NCBI GenBank assembly: GCA_039588915.1
Contig: JBDGYV010000015.1
Coordinates: forward strand, 1 to 35,653
Source of the DNA: CAMYLR01 sp039588915
GTDB taxonomy: Bacteria > Gemmatimonadota > Gemmatimonadetes > JACCXV01 > JAHWKZ01
Reading direction: 5' to 3'
Length of the DNA stretch: 35,653 nt
Below the pieces are notes generated by a model. It did not search any database, was not told the origin of the DNA, and worked only from the letters and a program-made list of their open reading frames with translations. Below, one piece after another: positions 14,574-23,123 of this stretch. The translations under genes and the position numbers were made by a program. Numbering within the stretch: the stretch's first letter is position 1; every line of letters begins with the position of its first letter.

Positions 14574-16079
14574 TCATCGTAACTTCAGGGCTCGTACGGA
14601 CGATGTGCCCGCCGGCGTGATCAGCTGAACCACGTAAACCCCGGCCGGAACGTCGACACCCGAGGTCGATCGACCGTCCCAGGTGGCAGTGTACTCGCCA
14701 GGCTGGAACAAGTCGTCGACCAACGTCGTAACCTCACGACCGGTGATATCGAACACCTTGAGCTCCACGTCTCCCGCGTCGATGATCGAATACTGGATCG
14801 TCGTCTGGTCTGTAAATGGGTTGGGAAAGTTTTGCAGCACCACGCCGGGCTCACCAGATCCCGGGCCGGGGCCGGGCGTCGGTTCTCCCGGAAAGTCGAG
14901 CAGCGCCGGCAGCCCGGCTAACCGCTGATCGTAGGCCTGCCGCACCGATCGAACCGCCGCGACCAGATCGGCGAGCAACGGCAGGTCTTGATCGAGCGCC
15001 GGGTCGAGCGGTGACAGCGACGGTGGCGGATCCCCGGTCGGGTCGGCCCATACGAAAGCCGCCGCCGTGCGGTGAACCGCGCCCGGCGCGAGATCTATCG
15101 CGCCCCACCCGACCAACGCGCGGAGATCGAAACCCGGCTCGACGATCGTCGGTTCACGGGGAGGGATACCCGCCAGTGTCTCGTACTGGTTGGAGTCGGT
15201 CGTAGGGACGATCAGCACGTTGGCACCAAATTGCGATGTCATCTGGGTAATCGTGGTCTGCCCGCCGGGGTTTACGAGCGGCACCACGGCCATGAACCCG
15301 GGCGCACCCTCGAAAACGGGCTCGGAGAAGTCGCTATCCCAGATCAGCAAGACCTCTTCCCCGTCGACTGCCAGCGGCGCCGCCGTGTCATCGAGCACAC
15401 TGCCGACCGGCGAAACCCGTACATCGGGGTCGAGCACGATCCCGGTCCACATATCTTCGATCGTGTACCCGGTGTTCCGAATCTGATCCGAGATATTCAA
15501 GAAATCCCACTGGAAGATCACCGCTGTGTTGAGGTCGGCTTCGGTGAATGCGAACGATCGTTGCCGTACCTCGACGCCGAGCGGCACGGACCCCTGGCCG
15601 CTTCCGAACGTGCTGAATCGATCGCCGTAGACGGTAAACAGTTCCTCGGTGGCGACCGGCGCAGCAGGAAAGTCGTCTTGATCGTCGGGATTCGTCGAAT
15701 CGAGCACCCGGAACCGGGGATCGTTACGTCCAAACCCGGCCGCACCCTCGATCCACTCGATGTCCGCCACGTTCGACGGATTGTAGCCGATCGTCGTTAT
15801 CTGATCTGGCTGCCCGTTGTTATCCACGTCGCCGATGCCGCCGATCCACAGTCCGGCACCAAAAATGTACCGGTTGGGAGTGCCGTTCGGAAAGTTGCCG
15901 GCATCGGCGTCACCCAGGGTGAGCCCAAACCCACCCCGGTTGGAAACTCTGAGAAAAACCTCATTCGAGTCGTGTGCGATCAGCGAGTTGGCCGACATGG
16001 TGAGCTTCTGTGCCCCGACCGTGGCTGGGGCTATAGACAGCAGGGCACAGAGGATCGCTATCCTGCTCAGTTGTGGCAT
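14574..16079 (-). CDS. Secreted protein with FlgD-like / type IX C-terminal sorting domain
   Basis: About 501 residues from the ATG at 16079; a GTG three codons upstream is also possible. The signal peptide ends near V-G-A-Q. The body (to about residue 390) has Asp/Gly-rich segments and no enzymatic motif I recognise. A Pro/Gly linker (P-G-P-G-P-G-S-G-E) leads to a final domain of about 80 residues with L-Q-N-F-P-N-P-F, then V-F-D-I-T-G-R-E-V, W-D-G-R and V-P-A-G-V-Y-V-V-Q-L, ending in A-L-K-L-R. That is the FlgD-Ig/type A sorting domain of FCB-type bacteria. It overlaps the end of the Fur gene and precedes the PorV-like gene by 41 bases. Likely a surface-exposed or secreted protein; function unknown. 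Confidence 0.85.
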   Translation of the reverse strand: MPQLSRIAILCALLSIAPATVGAQKLTMSANSLIAHDSNEVFLRVSNRGGFGLTLGDADAGNFPNGTPNRYIFGAGLWIGGIGDVDNNGQPDQITTIGYNPSNVADIEWIEGAAGFGRNDPRFRVLDSTNPDDQDDFPAAPVATEELFTVYGDRFSTFGSGQGSVPLGVEVRQRSFAFTEADLNTAVIFQWDFLNISDQIRNTGYTIEDMWTGIVLDPDVRVSPVGSVLDDTAAPLAVDGEEVLLIWDSDFSEPVFEGAPGFMAVVPLVNPGGQTTITQMTSQFGANVLIVPTTDSNQYETLAGIPPREPTIVEPGFDLRALVGWGAIDLAPGAVHRTAAAFVWADPTGDPPPSLSPLDPALDQDLPLLADLVAAVRSVRQAYDQRLAGLPALLDFPGEPTPGPGPGSGEPGVVLQNFPNPFTDQTTIQYSIIDAGDVELKVFDITGREVTTLVDDLFQPGEYTATWDGRSTSGVDVPAGVYVVQLITPAGTSSVRALKLR

Positions 16080-16513
16080 TCTTCGCACCGACCGTAGATC
16101 TCCACTTTGTGATGGGAAGGCTGGAATCGGTGCAGGCTGGCAACGTCGGCTTGCAGCTGCTCGAACTCCGCCGACTCGAACTCGATCACCTTACCGCAGC
16201 GAGTGCAGACCAAGTGCTCGTGATGCGGACGTGCCGGACACGGCTCATAGCGACGGAACCCTTCCCCAAAGTCATGCTCTCGAATGAGCCCGGCCTTCAA
16301 CAGCAGGTCGAGCGTTCGGTATACCGTTGCCTTTCCGACCGTGTCCCTGCCAACCCTCAACCGCTGGACGATCTCGTCCACCGATATGTGGTCATGGGTT
16401 CCGAACAGGATCTCGGCGACCCGTAAACGTTGCGGGGTGACCGGATGGTTGCACTCGTGTAAAAACTCGCGAAAACGCTCAACTCCGGGAAGGCGCCCGG
16501 TGCGCGAGCTCAC
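16067..16513 (-). CDS. fur: Fur family metal-dependent transcriptional repressor
   Basis: 148 residues from a GTG at 16513 that overlaps the upstream stop (GTGA). A longer open frame exists but would be internal to the previous gene. The N-terminal winged helix includes T-P-Q-R-L-R-V and A-T-V-Y-R-T-L-D-L-L. The dimerisation/metal domain has H-H-E-H-L-V-C-T-R-C-G (97-107), with structural zinc cysteines Cys103/Cys106 and Cys143/Cys146. Which metal or signal it senses (iron, zinc, peroxide) cannot be told from this; the gene symbol is for the family. It may control the co-transcribed CTD/PorV genes or itself, but no clear Fur box (19-bp palindrome) was recognised nearby. Confidence 0.93.
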   Translation of the reverse strand: MSSRTGRLPGVERFREFLHECNHPVTPQRLRVAEILFGTHDHISVDEIVQRLRVGRDTVGKATVYRTLDLLLKAGLIREHDFGEGFRRYEPCPARPHHEHLVCTRCGKVIEFESAEFEQLQADVASLHRFQPSHHKVEIYGRCEECHN

Positions 16514-16938
16514 GGAGTAGGAGATGGTTCGACATCCGGACGGGGCAATACCAGCGCTGCCAGCTCCGAGAGCTGTTCGGATGGGTTCTCGTTCTCGATA
16601 TGCACCTCCCTGTACGACGCACCCTCGACACCGCACCGATCGATAAACTCCTCCAGAATCAGCGGCAGGATATCAGCTGGAAAGCGGGCCCGTCGGATGA
16701 AGTCCCTGGCCGGTGTGGCCGCACCGACAGCGCGCTCACCGATGGCGACCATCTCAAGCCGCTCATCGTCGAGGCGCTTGGTGACCAGCGCTAGCGAGAA
16801 CGCGGTCTCGCGCCTCACGACCGGGTCGAACACATAGACGCTCTCCAACCGCTGCCGGTCTTTTAGCTGGACGACCCGCGCTAACTGGGCGAGCGTCTCT
16901 TCGTCAGAGCTCGTTTCGGTGATCGACTCTTCGTTCAT
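16510..16938 (-). CDS. Conserved-looking hypothetical cytoplasmic protein
   Basis: 142 residues, acidic at both ends, without signal peptide or membrane segment. The middle (about residues 30-115) is a mixed alpha/beta stretch with V-Y-V-F-D-P-V-V-R-R-E-T-A-F and D-I-L-P-L-I-L-E-E-F-I-D-R. I do not recognise the family. AAGG stands 3 bases before the ATG. It is the first gene of the operon that continues with fur through a GTGA overlap, so it is co-translated with the regulator and might be a partner or a target. A possible promoter lies at 16989-17017. Confidence 0.72.
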   Translation of the reverse strand: MNEESITETSSDEETLAQLARVVQLKDRQRLESVYVFDPVVRRETAFSLALVTKRLDDERLEMVAIGERAVGAATPARDFIRRARFPADILPLILEEFIDRCGVEGASYREVHIENENPSEQLSELAALVLPRPDVEPSPTP

Positions 16939-16988
16939 GCGCCTTGTCGAGGTTGCCGAGAACAGTGATTTTGGCAGCGTCGGACCCG

Positions 16989-17017
16989 AATCTGACCGTC
17001 GCTCATGTGGTCGTCAA
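16989..17017 (-). promoter_or_regulatory. Candidate promoter for the hypothetical-fur operon
   Basis: Minus strand: TTGACG (17017-17012), 17-base spacer, CAGATT (16994-16989). The -35 matches 5 of 6 and the -10 only 3 of 6 bases; the position, about 50 bases before the ATG at 16938, is reasonable. Confidence 0.3.
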
Positions 17018-17052
17018 CCGGAAGGACCCGGGATGCAGCACCCCAGAGCCCA

Positions 17053-17409
17053 GTGACCGAAACCGACTCCTCACCCGTTAACCGGACGGCGGCGCTAGCC
17101 TATCCGTTCAGCGCCGCCAGCGGCATAGTCTGCCTGGTAGTTGGTTGGCGCCAACCGTTCGTCCGGTTTCACGCCTGGCAGTCGATTCTGCTCGGTGTCG
17201 CCCTGGTGCTCGCGATCCTGGCGCTGGAGCGGGTTCCGATCATCGGTTTCATGCTAGCTCTGGGCGCCGTTGGGTTGTGGGTAATCGCGACGCTGTTTTT
17301 GACATGGCGGGCCCTGCGGGGTCACTGGTCGGCATTACCACTGCTCGGCGACATCGCGGCCGAACGGATACCCGCCGACGCGCGCTCATCGTCGTCGGGT
17401 TCGAGCTAG
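17053..17409 (+). CDS. Small DUF4870/Tic20-like membrane protein
   Basis: 118 residues from a GTG at 17053; an ATG 16 codons upstream is an alternative, and neither has a good ribosome binding site. The core A-L-A-Y-P-F-S-A-A-S-G, then V-R-F-H-A-W-Q-S-I-L-L-G, and two further hydrophobic segments are characteristic of DUF4870/Tic20-fold proteins: three membrane helices and the conserved F-V-R-F-H-A-x-Q-S. Function is unknown for this family. An eight-codon open frame (ATG at 17033, with GGAAGGA before it) ends in a TGA overlapping this GTG, so translation may be coupled (see findings). Convergent with smc; the stops are 4 bases apart. Confidence 0.78.
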   Translation: MTETDSSPVNRTAALAYPFSAASGIVCLVVGWRQPFVRFHAWQSILLGVALVLAILALERVPIIGFMLALGAVGLWVIATLFLTWRALRGHWSALPLLGDIAAERIPADARSSSSGSS

Positions 17410-17412
17410 CCA

Positions 17413-17429
17413 GCTAGCCGGCCGCTAGC
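17413..17429. terminator. Compact hairpin at the smc/membrane-protein convergence
   Basis: GCTAGC (17413-17418), a 5-base loop and GCTAGC (17424-17429) form a 6-bp hairpin that includes the smc stop codon. There is no T-run on either side. The position suggests a bidirectional terminator, but the stem is short. Confidence 0.3.
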
Positions 17430-20400
17430 AGCGCCTCTTCGGGCTCGGGTTCCTCGATCGGTTCATCGACAGTCTGCCTCGCACCGTCCAGCGATACCGA
17501 AACGAGCGCCGAGATTCCCGGCTCTTCCATCGTCACGCCGTACAGATAATCCGCCGCCTCCATCGTCCGCTTGTTGTGAGTGATAATGATGAACTGACTT
17601 TCGTCGCTGAAATGGCGAATCATCTGCAGGAAGCGGCTGACGTTGGCATCGTCGAGCGGCGCGTCGACCTCGTCCAGTATGCAGAACGGACTCGGTTTGA
17701 CTCGATAGATCGCGAACAACAGCGCCAGAGCAGTGAGAGCGCGCTCGCCACCGGACAGCAAATTGATCGAGTGGACGCGCTTGCCGCGCGGGCTGGCCAC
17801 GATCTGGATCGGTGTTTCGAGTGGGTCGTCGGGGTCCTCCAAATGGATTTCCGCGAACCCACCCTCGAACAACGTCTGGAACGTGTAGTCGAAGCTGTCC
17901 TTGACCTTGCCGAACGTTTCCACGAACAGTTCGCGGGCGGTGCGATTTATCTTGCGGATCGCCTCCTCGAGCTGGCGCCGCGCGACCAACAGGTCGTCCC
18001 TTTGCTTGACCAGAAACTCAAGCCGTTCGGATTCCCGTTCGAACTCCTCGACCGCCAACATGTTGACCGGGCCCAGGTTGGCGCGCTTGCGACGGACCGC
18101 CTCGAGCCGGGTCTTCAACTCGTCCAGCTCCACCGTCTTCTCGTCGTCTTCGAGCGGGTGCGCTGCGACAAGCGGCGCCAAGTCGGTCCCGTACGTCTCC
18201 TGGATATGACCCGCTATCGTCTGCCGACGGTGCTCGATCTCTTGAAGCGTCAACTCACATTGGTGACGCCGCTCGATTGCCGCATCGTGCTCACGCCGCA
18301 GACCTCTCAGCTCGCTATCGTGCCCCGACCGTTGTTCCTCGATCGCCGCCAGTGTTTCGCGATGTCCACGCGACGCGATCTCGACCGTCTCGAGCTCGAC
18401 ATAAAGTCCCTCGATCTCCGCGCCCGCGGTCTCAGCCTCGGCTGCGAGGCGTGTGCACTCCTCCTCCAGCCGGGTGCGTTCGCCGGCTCGACCACCGCGC
18501 GCTTCCTCGAGCGCCGATTCGGCCGCACCCAGGTGCTCGAGCTCCTTCTCGACAACCCTCAGGTCGGCTTCCGAAGCGGTCCGCTCGAGTTCGACCGCGT
18601 GCCGCGCCGAAAGCCGTTCGGTGCGGACTTCATCGTACCGCTCGAGCGCCGTGCGAACGGCAGTCAGCCGCTCAGTCGCGCGCTGCGCATCGACCGTTAG
18701 CTCGGCATGGGTTTTCGCGACCGCCTCCTGTGCTTGATTGGCGCGATCGCGGGCCGCTTTTTGCTCACCGATCTCGGCTTCGAGCTCGGCCCGCCGGCGA
18801 GCGGCGTGCGTGGCTGCCTCTTCGGCTGCCACCAACGCTTCGCGCCCAGCCCAGAACAATCCATCTGCCTGGCGCCACTGATCGCCGGCCGCACTTATGG
18901 CAGCCTTGTTTTCCGCTAGCCCACGATCGGCCCGCCCGAGTTCCTCGGTCAGTTCGGCGACATCCGCCCGCCGCGCCTCGAACTCGGTTTCGGCCTCGGC
19001 CAACTGTCGACGGCGGGACAACAACCCGTGACCATTTTCGGACCCGGCCGTACGCCAACGGCCAATCGGCTCCAACAGCGTGCCGTCCAATCCGGCGATC
19101 GTGTAATAGCCAGCCGCCCGTGGGTGACCGTGAAGTGCTGAGCGACAACCAAAACACGCCCCCGCGTTGGCGACGATCAGCAGTCGATGAAACAGCGGCT
19201 CGAATCGTTCGGGTAGCTTGCGATGACCGGTCCAACGGACGACATCCGAGCCACGCGCCAACACAAGCGCTGCGGCGGCGTCGGGGATAGATGGCGGATC
19301 CGCCGCACTGATGAGCTCCGGGATCAGGAAATCGGCCCTGCCGGCATTGTTTCCGTCGAGCTGCTCCGCCGCCGCCAACGCCGATTTCTGATCCTTCGCC
19401 AGCAGTCCATGGCCGAGACTCTCCAGGTAGCGGTCGAGGGCTTTTTCAAAGCGCCGATCGACGGACTCCAGCACCTGCGGCAGCGCGCCGTACACTCCGC
19501 GCACCTGCTTCGACCCACCGAGCAACGAACGAGCGCCCGAGGCGTACCCTTCGAACCGCGCTTCGAGATCGGTTAGTGCGCTCCTACGACCGGCCGTCGT
19601 CTGTTCGGCGGCCCGAGCGGCCTCCAATCGTTCGCGGATCGCGTCGACGGTTGACGACAGCACATCCGCCGCCGACTTCGCGATCTCACGGGCTTTATCT
19701 GCCTCCGACCGCTGTGCCTCGGCGGCTTCGACTGCGGCCCGGGCCCGATCAACGGCGGTCCCTGATTCACTCGCTTCGCGCTCACGCGACTCGAGTTCGG
19801 TACTCAATGCCGACAAGCGCTCTTCTGCGCTTTCGGCCGCCGTGGCCTGACGGGCCCGGGCCTGATCGACCTCTGCCAACCGCTCTCGAAGCGACTCAAG
19901 CCGCTCGGTAAGCCGCCGCTGCTCAACCTTGAGCTCTGCGCGGCGTTGCTCCTCATCAGCGGTTTCGGATGGGGCAATTCGCTCGGCGATCCGTGCCACC
20001 TGTTCACGTGCGGCAGCCAGATCCGCTTCCAGGTTCGCTCGCCGTTCGGCTAGGTCATCCGATCGGACACGCGCTTGCTCCGCCTCGGTCCCCAGCTCCT
20101 CCAACCGTTGCCGATGGTGTTTGAGGGTCTCGCCGTTCACCAAACGAACTTCTTCGTGCCGCGCTATACGGCTGCGCACGGCTTCGACCGCCGCGCGCGC
20201 GGTGTGCTCCTGCTGACGCAGCTCGATCAGCTCGACTTCCATCGTCTCGACACCGGCCTCGCGATCGGCCAAGCGGGCCGCCAGCTGCGACTCCTTTTCT
20301 TGCAGCTCGCGAAGCTCCTCAGCCAATGGTGCCCGCCGTTTCTCCGCCGACTCCAGCTCACACGCTGCCAAGTGCACATCCAGCCGCGTTTCCTCGGCTT

Positions 20401-21055
20401 GATACTTGAGGAACCGCCGTGCCTTGCCGACTTGGCGCTTGAGCGAGGCGACGTTCCGATCGACCTCGGACACGACATCCTCGACCCGGTCGAGGTCGAT
20501 CGCGGTCGCCTCGAGCTTCCGTTGTGTGGCCCGACGACGATTCTTGTAACGCGTAACACCAGCCGCTTCCTCGAAGATCGTCCGGCGTTCCTCCGGTCTA
20601 TCGGACAGCAGGCTATCGACCATCCCCTGTTGGATCAGGGTGTACGAGTGGGTACCGATGCCGGTTCCCATCAACAAATCCTGAATGTCCTTGAGCCGAC
20701 ACGGATGGCGGTTCAGCAGGTAGTCGCTATCACCATCCCGAAACACACGCCGAGCGATGGCGACCTCGGTGTACTCGATCGGAAGCAAGCCGTCTTCGTT
20801 TGAGAAGTGAAGCGCCACCTCCGCCAGATTGATCGGCTTGCGATGCCGACTACCGCTGAAGATCACCTCGTCCATTCGCGTGCCGCGGACGAGCGTCGGT
20901 CGCTGCTCGCCCAACACCCAGCGGATAGCATCTGAGATGTTGCTCTTGCCGCACCCGTTCGGGCCTACGATCGCGGTAATCCCCGGATTAAACTCGATCG
21001 CGACGCGATCAGCGAACGACTTGAAGCCAAAGAGTTCCAGGCGCTGGAGTTTCAC
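17414..21055 (-). CDS. smc: Chromosome segregation protein SMC
   Basis: 1213 residues. GGAGG lies 8 bases before the GTG at 21055, and the protein then starts V/M-K-L-Q-R-L-E-L-F-G-F-K-S-F-A-D, aligned with the family; a GTG two codons upstream has the site only 2 bases away. Head: Walker A G-P-N-G-C-G-K-S (31-38). Long coiled coils rich in Glu, Arg and Ala run on both sides of a hinge (about 500-690, with S-L-G-H-G-L-L and G-Y-Y-T-I-A-G-L-D-G-T). The C-terminal head has the signature L-S-G-G-E-R-A-L (from 1100) and Walker B C-I-L-D-E-V-D-A-P-L-D-D. SMC condenses and segregates the chromosome with ScpA/ScpB, which are not here. It begins shortly after the SPOR protein gene and is probably co-transcribed with it. 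Confidence 0.98.
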   Translation of the reverse strand: MKLQRLELFGFKSFADRVAIEFNPGITAIVGPNGCGKSNISDAIRWVLGEQRPTLVRGTRMDEVIFSGSRHRKPINLAEVALHFSNEDGLLPIEYTEVAIARRVFRDGDSDYLLNRHPCRLKDIQDLLMGTGIGTHSYTLIQQGMVDSLLSDRPEERRTIFEEAAGVTRYKNRRRATQRKLEATAIDLDRVEDVVSEVDRNVASLKRQVGKARRFLKYQAEETRLDVHLAACELESAEKRRAPLAEELRELQEKESQLAARLADREAGVETMEVELIELRQQEHTARAAVEAVRSRIARHEEVRLVNGETLKHHRQRLEELGTEAEQARVRSDDLAERRANLEADLAAAREQVARIAERIAPSETADEEQRRAELKVEQRRLTERLESLRERLAEVDQARARQATAAESAEERLSALSTELESREREASESGTAVDRARAAVEAAEAQRSEADKAREIAKSAADVLSSTVDAIRERLEAARAAEQTTAGRRSALTDLEARFEGYASGARSLLGGSKQVRGVYGALPQVLESVDRRFEKALDRYLESLGHGLLAKDQKSALAAAEQLDGNNAGRADFLIPELISAADPPSIPDAAAALVLARGSDVVRWTGHRKLPERFEPLFHRLLIVANAGACFGCRSALHGHPRAAGYYTIAGLDGTLLEPIGRWRTAGSENGHGLLSRRRQLAEAETEFEARRADVAELTEELGRADRGLAENKAAISAAGDQWRQADGLFWAGREALVAAEEAATHAARRRAELEAEIGEQKAARDRANQAQEAVAKTHAELTVDAQRATERLTAVRTALERYDEVRTERLSARHAVELERTASEADLRVVEKELEHLGAAESALEEARGGRAGERTRLEEECTRLAAEAETAGAEIEGLYVELETVEIASRGHRETLAAIEEQRSGHDSELRGLRREHDAAIERRHQCELTLQEIEHRRQTIAGHIQETYGTDLAPLVAAHPLEDDEKTVELDELKTRLEAVRRKRANLGPVNMLAVEEFERESERLEFLVKQRDDLLVARRQLEEAIRKINRTARELFVETFGKVKDSFDYTFQTLFEGGFAEIHLEDPDDPLETPIQIVASPRGKRVHSINLLSGGERALTALALLFAIYRVKPSPFCILDEVDAPLDDANVSRFLQMIRHFSDESQFIIITHNKRTMEAADYLYGVTMEEPGISALVSVSLDGARQTVDEPIEEPEPEEALLAAG

Positions 21056-21070
21056 GGGCACGACCTCCGA

Positions 21071-22894
21071 TTACTGGCGTTTGATCATCGAAATGGGCTC
21101 GGCCGCCTCCTCGAGTGCGCGCCGAAGAACTCCTCCATCATCCTTATTGCGGAATGCGCCCGCGTAGACGCGGTACGGACCCGCACCCGCGACATAGGCC
21201 GAGATCCCCCGACCTGCGAGGTCGCGCTTCCGAGCATTGGCCTGATCGCGTGAGTCGAAAATCCCGAGATCGAACGCCCATGGCGTCGATTGAACGAGGG
21301 CGTCATCGACTACACCACGCCGTAGTAATGTTTCACGCGCAGTGCGCGCGCTGACCGAATCCGCAAAGCTCCCGGCAAAGACGCGATACCATCGACCCCG
21401 GTCGGGGATGTCCACCGGTGCAACAAACGCCATAAAGCCGGCGGCTTCGATGCGACCGGCGACTCGACGGGCCGAGCGATTGTCCTGATACGAGCCGGCG
21501 TGAACCGAGAATGGTGTCGGCGACGGAGCTGCGGTCGGTGGCTTGGCCGGCGGCTCGGCGGGGACTTCCTCGGTTACCGGCTCTTCGGTTGAGCCGCTCG
21601 GCGCAGCCGGATCAACTAGCGGCACCACCTCGCCTGGCTCTGTTTGTTCGGTTCCCCGGGCCGAGCTCCCCTCGACGTCAACCCGCGCCACCAACTGATC
21701 GCCGGTCTCCCCACCATCTCCAAGCCAGCTACTGAACACCGGCTCTAGCAACCGACCGGCCAGAACGCCGACCAGAACCACTAGGCCGCTAGCCGCGGTC
21801 ACCCCCAACCACCGGCGCCGTGGCGGCGACACCCTGACCGCGGGTAGCATCCGACTGCGAGCCATCTTCCCTCGCACCGCCGCCAGTCGATGGTCGATCT
21901 GCGGCTCGGGTTCGGCCTCTTCCAGCAACGGATCGCTTCCGAGTGTATTCAGGAAAGTCAGATCGTCCGCTTCGGACGTGGGATCGTCATCCACCGCCGG
22001 ATCGTCATCCACCGGCCGATCGTTACCCGTCACTGGATCGTCATCGTGCAATTTGACGTCGTCGAGCCACCCATCGTCGACGGGTAACGAATCGTTATTG
22101 CCCAACCGATCGTTGGCCAAGGCAAAGACGTGACCCGATGGGCCGGCCGACGGCAGCGTACCTGAGCCGCGTTTCGCGCCGACAAGTACCTCGGGCAGCG
22201 GCCCCAGAAAACGGTGCGTCAGCTGGCCGAGCTCGTCGGCCGCCTGTGGGTCCCCGCCAAGACGCACGATCCAGCGTTCGCTGCCCACCAAATCGGTGCT
22301 CGACTCCTCGCCTTCGATCGCGAAGACGGCATCACAAATCGCGAGCACTCCGGCCGCGCTAGCGTCACCATTGGTTCCTGGCAACGTCACGACGAGGACT
22401 TTGTAATGTTGACGCAATCGGTCGAGAGCGGCCCGAAACGCAGGTCCGTCGTCGAGCGCTGAACCACCTAGCAAGCTGGCTCCACCAGTCAGCACGTCCA
22501 TATCGGGGATCGCCGTGTTTCGCACGCACTGCTCGAGCGGCACGCCATATTGGAGGTGATCGATCATCCCCTCCTTGAGATCCTGGCCCAACAATCGCTC
22601 AAGCCACCGAAACTCAGGGCTCAAGTCGATCAGCAGCGTGCGCAGTCCAGCCCGGGCCAGAAAGGCCGCGGATACGAAGGACAGCAGCTGCGGGTTGTGG
22701 CCGCCCCCGGCGAGTCGCGCACCGACCAGCATCGCGTCGCGGCTGGCGTCGGCCTCGATCTCGGTGAGGAGTTGGGCATAGTCGGGATAGCTGCTCGACA
22801 GCGCCGATGCGCGCGACCCCTCACGGACCGCGGTCAGCGCCTCGCGCCAGAATCGATCGTCTAGCTCAAAATCGCGCATATCAGCCCCAAACAT
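21071..22894 (-). CDS. Inner-membrane SPOR-domain protein with degenerate MinD/ParA-like cytoplasmic domain
   Basis: 607 residues. Residues about 50-245 look like a MinD/CpsD-type deviant P-loop fold: G-L-R-T-L-L-I-D-L-S-P-E (about 83-94), V-L-V-V-T-L-P-G and D-A-V-F-A-I-E. However, the P-loop position reads A-R-L-A-G-G-G-H-N-P with no Lys-Gly-Gly...Gly-Lys-Thr, so nucleotide hydrolysis is unlikely. An acidic spacer with D-D-D-P repeats (285-305), one membrane helix (362-382), a Pro/Glu-rich linker and two SPOR-type repeats (461-535, 540-604) follow. SPOR domains bind denuded septal peptidoglycan, so the protein should span from cytoplasm to septal wall. The smc gene follows directly. A second ATG five codons downstream of 22894 is a possible start. 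Function inferred only. Confidence 0.85.
   Translation of the reverse strand: MFGADMRDFELDDRFWREALTAVREGSRASALSSSYPDYAQLLTEIEADASRDAMLVGARLAGGGHNPQLLSFVSAAFLARAGLRTLLIDLSPEFRWLERLLGQDLKEGMIDHLQYGVPLEQCVRNTAIPDMDVLTGGASLLGGSALDDGPAFRAALDRLRQHYKVLVVTLPGTNGDASAAGVLAICDAVFAIEGEESSTDLVGSERWIVRLGGDPQAADELGQLTHRFLGPLPEVLVGAKRGSGTLPSAGPSGHVFALANDRLGNNDSLPVDDGWLDDVKLHDDDPVTGNDRPVDDDPAVDDDPTSEADDLTFLNTLGSDPLLEEAEPEPQIDHRLAAVRGKMARSRMLPAVRVSPPRRRWLGVTAASGLVVLVGVLAGRLLEPVFSSWLGDGGETGDQLVARVDVEGSSARGTEQTEPGEVVPLVDPAAPSGSTEEPVTEEVPAEPPAKPPTAAPSPTPFSVHAGSYQDNRSARRVAGRIEAAGFMAFVAPVDIPDRGRWYRVFAGSFADSVSARTARETLLRRGVVDDALVQSTPWAFDLGIFDSRDQANARKRDLAGRGISAYVAGAGPYRVYAGAFRNKDDGGVLRRALEEAAEPISMIKRQ
21981..22016 (-). 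repeat. Two 18-bp tandem repeats encoding Asp-rich segment
   Basis: Two near-identical 18-bp units (21981-21998, 21999-22016; a single difference) inside the SPOR protein gene encode P-V-D-D-D-P and A-V-D-D-D-P in the acidic spacer ahead of the membrane helix. Further related GGATCGTCATC-like units follow less perfectly. Confidence 0.75.
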
Positions 22895-23065
22895 ACCCTG
22901 GCGAGTCGTTTCGAGTCAATCGGAAACCACAATATCCGGGGTCACGCCGCGATCGGGGCACAAGGGGTTGTGTCTGATGTCGACCCAAGCACATCGATAC
23001 AAAGCGGCTAACCGGCGGCCCGAATTAGCTGTTATGGACAGGGGCTTTCTGGCTGCGGATGGGGT
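22895..23065. other. Intergenic region upstream of the SPOR-smc operon
   Basis: No gene is seen here. It contains a small perfect palindrome CACAA-GGGG-TTGTG (22959-22972), extendable by G-C and wobble pairs to 22957-22974, about 65-80 bases before the ATG of the SPOR gene. It could be an operator or a 5'-leader hairpin. I could not find a convincing -35/-10 pair for the operon. Confidence 0.35.
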
Positions 23066-23106
23066 GGCCAGAGGCGCTAACCAAACGAACAGTAGCGCCT
23101 CAGGCC
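23066..23106 (-). terminator. Strong hairpin downstream of the peptidase-barrel gene
   Basis: An inverted repeat with a 9-bp perfect stem (GAGGCGCTA, 23071-23079, with TAGCGCCTC, 23093-23101) extended across one A/A mismatch by GGCC/GGCC (23066-23069, 23103-23106), with a 13-base loop. It lies 18 bases past the stop of the gene ending at 23124. No T-run follows on the minus strand. Confidence 0.55.
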
Positions 23107-23123
23107 TCGAGGATCAACCGGCG

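Noticed and set aside
16514..16636. Longer N-terminus for the Fur protein
   Set aside because: The extra 41 residues lie inside the upstream gene, have no family similarity, and the GTGA overlap start gives a normal Fur length.
17576..18700. 374-codon plus-strand open frame within smc
   Set aside because: Mirror of the SMC coiled-coil and head codons; no start signal and no recognisable fold.
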